Below are positions 58,480 to 64,000 of a DNA stretch of 64,000 bases, piece after piece (position 1 is the first letter of the stretch; each line of letters starts with the position of its first letter). The notes beneath the pieces are model-generated. The model did not search any database. It was not told where the DNA came from and saw only the letters and a program-made list of their open reading frames with translations. The DNA is taken from assembly GCA_036873755.1 (NCBI GenBank), contig JAVTVY010020491.1, positions 1-64,000 on the forward strand, written 5' to 3'. The stretch is from Hanleya hanleyi. Lineage: Eukaryota > Mollusca > Polyplacophora > Lepidopleurida > Hanleyidae. Position numbers and translations under genes: made by a program.

Positions 58480-59700
58480 GGAAGCAAATTCAAAGTGGTA
58501 CGGCCACTATCATTGCACTTTAGGTGAGGATCCAGGGGCCGCCCAGGCCCCAGATGCTCCTGGGGTCTAGATCGCCGAAGAAGCGTTCTGAGCGATTTCT
58601 GGCGTCAATCAAAATCACTCTGCATTGAAGTGTATTTTTAGTTCTTTCCTAACCCTTTTACCATTGAAAACGCAATCGATGGTGGTTTTCTGCGATGCTG
58701 AATTACAAAAAATTGTGTATAGTATAGTACTGTATCCTAGGCACATCGTGTAGAAGTAACCGAGATGATGCATCGATAATGTATACCAAATTTTACATTG
58801 AGCATTTGAACAGTGTCAGAGATAGAGATCATTAATGATTTTACATAAATTAAAGATGGTTGCCCATCCTTCCCGTCACTCAGAGGAACTAATGTGGTTA
58901 TTCATTAATGCAAGTCTTTTCATACATCGATGCTGTAAATCAAATTTCGTATAGAACATTTGAATGGTATCAGAGATAAACATCATTAAAGATTCTGAAT
59001 AATTTAAAGATGGCCGCCAAGATTTCCGCCCAATCAGAGAAACCAGATCTGTCATTCATCGTAAGTCTCTTGATGCATCAATGATATATACCAAATTTTC
59101 CACTGAGCACTCCAACGGAATCAGAGATAGATCATTAATGATTTTGCCTAAATTAAAGATGGCCACCAAAGGTTTTCAGTCAATCAGGTCCCGATTCAAA
59201 GTATCTGGATGTATTGATGATATACCTTCATATAAAACAATTGATTGGTAACCGAGATATGTATGCTATCATTATCGATTTCGCATGAATTAAAGATAGC
59301 ATCAAGGGTTCCCAGCTACTCAGTAAAGCCTGTTTGGTAATTCGTTGAAAGTTGATTGATGTATCGATGATGTATATCAAATTTCGTATTGAACAGTTGA
59401 ATGGTTTCCGAGATATGGATCATTATCCATTTTGCATGAAATTAAAGATGGCTGCTAAGGTCCCAATCAGGTCCCAATTCTACAGGCTTCTGGTCCTTGA
59501 CTAGGCAAAGAAGCATACCAAATTTGGAATTCATCAGCGAAACAGTTTTCCGGCTATCTCGCTCACGAACGGACGTACGGACAGACGGACGTACAAGATG
59601 ATGACAATACCCGATGGCCAAAAATGGCCGAGGGGTAAAAACATGGGTCTGTGCCTGATAAATTTTAAGCCTTTTGGGGTTGCAACTCATTCATAGAAAG
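58480..59700. repeat. Degenerate tandem repeat, about 150-170 bp unit
   Basis: 58480-58600 resembles window positions 20-130 and 43620-43700. Then a unit containing 'aattaaagatggc(c/t)gc' and 'ataccaaattt' recurs about five times (near 58770, 58930, 59075, 59210 and 59365), much diverged. A 'cggacgtacggacagacgga' microsatellite-like stretch lies at about 59570. Confidence 0.6.
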
Positions 59701-60105
59701 CTCCCCGTACATGAACAACTGCACTGACAACTGCATGCCATCATCTGTCAGTCTGAAGACCAGCAAGGTTGAATTCAGTTCAATTCAAGAAATTGATCAT
59801 ATGCACAGTGTGCACCCAAACTTTAGGAACACAGTTGTAATTAATATAGTAAATACGTGTCTAGACAAATGATTCGTGCAGAAGCTTCAGGGTAAATCCT
59901 ATGATGTGCAATACAATTATTTGTTAGCAAAATTGAAGGAAATGTTGTCCTTCGTTTAAGATGACACGAAATTCAAAAATCAGGGATTCAGTACTGCGGG
60001 GATTTCCCCGCCAGTTATTTCACATTATACTTCTGAAATAAAATATGGTTCATGCAAAAGCTTTAGGGTAAATCATATGATGTGGAATAGAATGATTTCA
60101 TATAG

Positions 60106-61385
60106 CAAAATTGAAGGCCCATTTTGACTGGAACGGACAAGAAGAAGAGAAACTCAGTGGTGCCACCTTCAGGCAGATGTTGCTGAAATGTAATACGGAC
60201 TGGCGTCTTGTCACAAGGAATGCGTATTCTAATTTTGGAAGAATCCAACAAAACTTTAGGAAGTTATCGCTTCGAACAGACATGCACAGACGTACACGGA
60301 CATCCACGGATGCAAAGAAGCAAGAACTAGTGGCGCCACCTTCAGGCAGATGTTGCTGAAATGCAATACGGACTGGCCTCTTGTCGCAACGAATGCGAAT
60401 GCTGAATTTCGGAAGAATCCAACAAAGCGCTAGAAAGTTATCGCTTCGAACAGACATGCACGGACGTACACGAACATCCACGGACACAAAGAAGTAAGAA
60501 CCAGTGGCGCCACCTTCAGGCAGATGTTGCTGAGATGTAATACAGACTGGCATCTTGTCGCAAGGTATGCATCTTCCGAATTTCGGAAGAATCCAACAAA
60601 GCATTAGGAAGTTATCGCTTCGAACAGACATTCACGGACGTACAAGGACATCCACGGACATCCACGGATGCAAAGAAGCAAGAACTAGTGGCGCCACCTT
60701 CAGGCAGATGTTGCTGAAATGCAATACGGACTGGCCTCTTGTCGCAACGAATGCGAATGCTGAATTTCGGAAGAATCCAACAAAGCGTTAGAAAGTTATC
60801 GCTTCGAACAGACATGCACGGACGTACACGAACATCCACGGACACAAAGAAGTAAGAACCAGAGGCGCCACCTTCAGGCAGATGTTGCTGAGATGTAATA
60901 CAGACTGGCATCATGTCGCAAGGTATGCATCTTCCGAATTTCGGAAGAATCCAACAAAGCATTAGGAAGTTATCACTTCGAACAGACGTACACGGACATT
61001 CACGGATACGAATAAGCAAGAACTAGTGGCGCCACCTTCAAGCAGATGTTGCTGAAATGCAATACGGACTGGTGTCTTGTCGCAAGGAATGCGTATGTCG
61101 AATTTCGGAAGAATTCAACTAAGCGTTAGAAAGTTATCACTTCGAACAGACATGCACGGACGTACACGGACATCCACATACGCAAAGAAGCAAGAACTAG
61201 CGGCGCCACCTTCAGGCAGATGTTGCTGAAATGCAATATGGACTGGTGTCTTGCCACAAGGAATGCATATTTCGAATTTCGGAAGAATCCAACAAAGCGT
61301 TAGGAAGTTATCGCTTCGAACAGACATGGACGGACACCACGGACATCCACGGACACAAAGAAGCAAGAACCATTTTAAAGTCCCC
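60106..61385. repeat. Tandem repeat, about 175-185-bp unit, 6-7 copies
   Basis: Units share 'ggcgccaccttcaggcagat' (near 60160, 60328, 60506, 60690, 60866, 61028 and 61202), 'gaatttcggaagaatccaac' and 'gttatcgcttcgaacagaca'. The repeat keeps some frames open, producing ORFs of up to 177 codons that are not genes. It ends at a 'ccccggccgcgttgcggcgg' block. Confidence 0.8.
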
Positions 61386-62830
61386 GGCCGCGTTGCGGCG
61401 GGGGACAATATTCATATATTTTGGATGGCGACACCAATCGTTTGATACCACAACAATAATGCACAATAATGGCCCTTAACTTCGTCTTGTCTTATTCAGG
61501 TTTGCCTCGTACGACTTATATGAAGTTCATCACTGTGTTCGAATCTGATTGTCTTCAGGAACAAACTTAACCAATCAACGCTGTCCGAATGGATACTATA
61601 ATAGCTGCAGCCAATGGAAGCAACAAGAAGACACAGAAAAGAAGAAGCGACATTTAGTTGAGTTTGTTCCAATTTTTCTAAACGCTATGATTATACTTCA
61701 TAATTTTGTGTTATTACTCAACATATTTAAGGTTATTTGAGCTCTCCCTTCCAACTAAGTTGGAAGATTGATGATATTGCAACGGTACCGTAGTAGTAGT
61801 AGTGAGAGAGCAAAATCCTGGTCGAAAATGAGGCTCAAAATTGAAGCTGATGACGTCACGTATGGCGCCAATTGTTAAAGGTCACATCCGAATCAAAGGT
61901 CGTGTGAAGGTCAATTCCGGCGGCGTCCGGTCACATGAACAAGTTATCTCCCCGAACATATAAGACCCGAGTGATCTCCGGGGAATGCAATACGGGTGGT
62001 GATTTTCAGGTAGGGTAGGTCCATACCGGCGCAGTGAAACCCACGCATCTACATTTGCCGTATAGGGTGTGACCTCTTGTTTTTCTCGTCTCGTCACGTA
62101 GAACACGATTGCGGAAGTTCCGGAGTCATTGGTTGAAATCTGCTGAAAAGTTCGCATTGCGCATGCGCACTGGGCAGGCAGATCGAGGTGGGCGTTTTGG
62201 GGTCTGGGTGGGCACAGAGTGGGTTGAGTGAGGTGTCATCGTAAAGTTCTCGTGGCGGAGCATCCGGCTGAATGGGTGTAACGAGAAACTGATGTCATTC
62301 CGCGCATGCGCAGTAAAAGGGGCATGGGAATGGACGTTTTTGGGGTCGAGGTGGGTCACTCTTGGTCCAAATGGGCCGTGGGAGGTATCAAAGTGAAGCA
62401 CTCCTCCAGGGCGATCATGTAATGAGTGGGTGCATGTTAAATTATGATGGAGTTTGAGGATATAAAATCCGAAAACACGGACTTTAACTTTAACTAGGAA
62501 AAACCCTTATCAAACAGGTCTAGATGGACAAAAATGGCTTCCTTTCCGATCGCTTCACCGTATGATCTTTTATTTTGAAGTTCTCTTGTGGTAGCGTCGG
62601 ATTAGACTGGTGTCTAGTCCGGTTTCATCATTCTGCGCATGAGCAGCCTGGCCGTAGCATAAAATGCAGCAATTTTGTGGGTACGTGGGGTGAGTATGTG
62701 TTCGAATTTACTTAGGGTCGCAAATACTTAGGGAACTTAGCCAAAGTGGGCATTTTAGGCGTGGGAAGGAAGGTGTTTGGAGTAGAGATGGACCATCCGT
62801 GATCCGAATGCGTCGTGCGATGTGTCATCT
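61386..62830. repeat. Gene-free stretch with a single unit related to the 34-kb array
   Basis: On the minus strand about 62410-62140 resembles the 151-bp unit at 34.1-34.9 kb (a 'cttcactttgatacctc'-like start, then 'gcgcatgcgc'). It may represent the non-amplified form of that sequence. No gene is supported. Confidence 0.45.
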
Positions 62831-62837
62831 TGTAGCA

Positions 62838-63055
62838 ACGCCCGCCAACGCCAAGCTTAGCGCTTCAACGCCCTGGTGAAATAGCTCAGAAGCTCTGATT
62901 TTCTAGATATTCCATGGAGTTGTCTCTAATTCATCGAAATGCATTGAAGCCCGTCAGCGACCATTGTGACGCCTTAACGCTCTGTCTGTACGCCTTAACG
63001 CCCGTCTCAATGACTTAATGCCTTATCGCCCTATCCTAACGCCCTAACACGCAAG
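62838..63055. repeat. Degenerate 'taacgccc' short repeats
   Basis: The word 'aacgccc/aacgcc' and close variants recur about a dozen times at irregular spacing between 62838 and 63050. Confidence 0.5.
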
Positions 63056-63191
63056 GCTAGTCAATCGGTGGGCTGGAGAAGTAGCCAATCAGTGCAGCCA
63101 TACGGGCATTTACGGCGTGCACACCGCGGCATGTAAAGCATGCAACAAAATGTAGCACTACATATGACTCATTATGTCTATCATAATCAAC

Positions 63192-63280
63192 GTTGGCCAT
63201 GAGGGCCGAGTGTTCTAATGCGGCTGTCTTAAGTGCTGGTCCACATATGTGGGACGAGGGTTGGAATCCCACTCCTGACA
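63192..63280 (+). tRNA. tRNA-Leu-like pseudogene (TAA anticodon position)
   Basis: GGCCGAGTGTTCTAATGC (box A region) and GGTTGGAATCCC (box B region) are in tRNA-Leu order with a long variable arm, and the loop CTTAAGT gives UAA. The 5' acceptor strand pairs poorly with TCCTGAC, so it is probably non-functional. Its upstream sequence resembles that of the tRNA at 63374, indicating a duplication. Confidence 0.5.
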
Positions 63281-63373
63281 CCCGCCTTTTTCGTTGTTCT
63301 TCGTTATGTTATAAAACCATTGTTCAAATATAGCACTATTTATGAATCGTTAGGACCACGATAACCAGCGTTG

Positions 63374-63490
63374 GTCAGGATGGCCGAGAGGTCTAAGGCT
63401 CCAGTCTCAAGATCTATGAAATTGTCTTCCCTGGGGTATTGGTATACTGGTCTGCACACGATGGAGTGGGTTCGAATTCCCCTCCTGACA
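63374..63490 (+). tRNA. tRNA-Leu(CAA) with a 33-nt intron
   Basis: The acceptor GTCAGGA pairs fully with TCCTGAC and the discriminator is A. Box A reads TGGCCGAGAGGTCTAAGG and box B GGTTCGAATTC. The anticodon stem CCAGT/ACTGG is interrupted after position 37 by an intron at about 63412-63444, the usual place for eukaryotic tRNA-Leu(CAA) introns; the loop is CTCAAGT. The T stem has one mismatch and one G-T pair, so activity is likely but not certain. A TTTT lies soon after the 3' end. Confidence 0.75.
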
Positions 63491-63674
63491 TGCACCATTT
63501 TACTGGTCACACGAAGTCGTAGAAATGAGAAAGTTATTGTTGAGATAGTGTAGTCTCTCAATTCCGGGTAAGTAAAAATCAAGGGAAGTATTTCAGTTTA
63601 GTAGTACAGAAAGTAGAAACTATCAGGGTTGATATGGAGTGTGGGGTGCCCTCTTGAAGTTCTCGTGGTGTAGA

Positions 63675-64000
63675 CCACGACGTGGGGGCTTTCCATGTCA
63701 TTTGCGACGTCATTGGTGACGTCATCAGTACGAGTAGTAGCGAAATTTTGATTATTTAACTAATACATATGGACTGATAGTAGAGGTGGTGGTGGTAGTG
63801 TGCGACGGTGGTGTGTGATGGTTGTAGTAATGATGTGTGGTGGTGGTAGTAATGATGTGTGGTGGTGGTGTCTGTACATTTAGGGATTAACTCGCGTCCC
63901 CCATCAGTCGATACGTATTGGTCGACTAATCAAAATTTCGCTACCACTCGTACTTATGACGTCACGAATGACGTCGCAAATGACTTGGAAATCCCTCGCG
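63675..64000. repeat. Foldback with CRE-like sites, cut by the window end
   Basis: 63675-63782 and 63893-64000 are inverted repeats. Each arm holds two TGACGTC-type motifs (for example 'ggtgacgtcatc' near 63712). The spacer is a degenerate 'gtggtggtagt' microsatellite. The structure may extend past 64000. Confidence 0.65.

Noticed and set aside
60098..61408. Minus-strand ORFs with repeated MSVRSDNF and CWILPKF words
   Set aside because: They are translations of the ~180-bp tandem repeat, interrupted in different frames, with no start context or domain.

Overview
This is eukaryotic nuclear DNA, most likely from a mollusc and perhaps a gastropod. The evidence is low gene density, spliced genes, polyadenylation signals, 5S-rRNA-derived and tRNA-derived repeats, an intron-bearing tRNA-Leu, and a short-repeat tail near 9.7-9.8 kb of a kind I associate with gastropod genomes. 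The species is an inference. I recognise no ordinary host protein gene; almost everything readable belongs to mobile or virus-derived DNA.

Layout. (1) 0.64-20.8 kb: a repeat family present as neighbouring copies, one split by an 18.4-kb insertion (1120-19550) with short terminal inverted repeats (TIRs) and a CAG target duplication; the unsplit copy at 20.4 kb shows the empty site. Nested inside are a 4.3-kb element with 506-bp TIRs, two 5S-like SINE copies, a small CAGGG-ended element, and an 11.5-16.4 kb block of inverted and tandem repeats carrying a tRNA-like segment. (2) 20.8-27.2 kb: repeats, a 35-bp perfect hairpin and two TIR elements. (3) 27.5-33.8 kb: a compact, all plus-strand block visibly richer in G+C than its surroundings. 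It holds a Polinton/adintovirus-like virion-formation module: integrase C-terminus with chromodomain, membrane/mucin-like ORF, packaging ATPase, small virion-protein candidates, penton-like protein (split by a repeat insertion), core-like protein, major capsid protein and adenain-like protease. No DNA polymerase is visible and several genes are broken, so this is a decayed or partial integrated copy. (4) 34-38.5 kb: five successive tandem arrays with units of about 151, 27, 54, 52 and 21 bp. (5) 38.5-50.3 kb: duplications, TIR elements, two pieces of a degenerate LINE and a foldback element. (6) 50523-57447: a 6925-bp DNA transposon with apparently identical 453-bp TIRs and a 5-bp target duplication. 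(7) 57.5-64 kb: diverged tandem repeats, two tRNA-Leu-type sequences and a terminal foldback.

The most interesting system is the 6.9-kb transposon. Its plus-strand gene predicts an 851-aa three-exon transposase-like protein. Its minus-strand gene, nested in the transposase intron, predicts a 193-aa PHD-finger protein. Each TIR carries a TATA box and a short leader ending in ATG at a splice-donor sequence. From the right TIR this ATG joins the PHD exons exactly in frame, so the terminal repeat appears to supply promoter and start codon. A paralogous empty site in the same window (about 48.86 kb, minus strand) confirms the element's ends and TATGA duplication.
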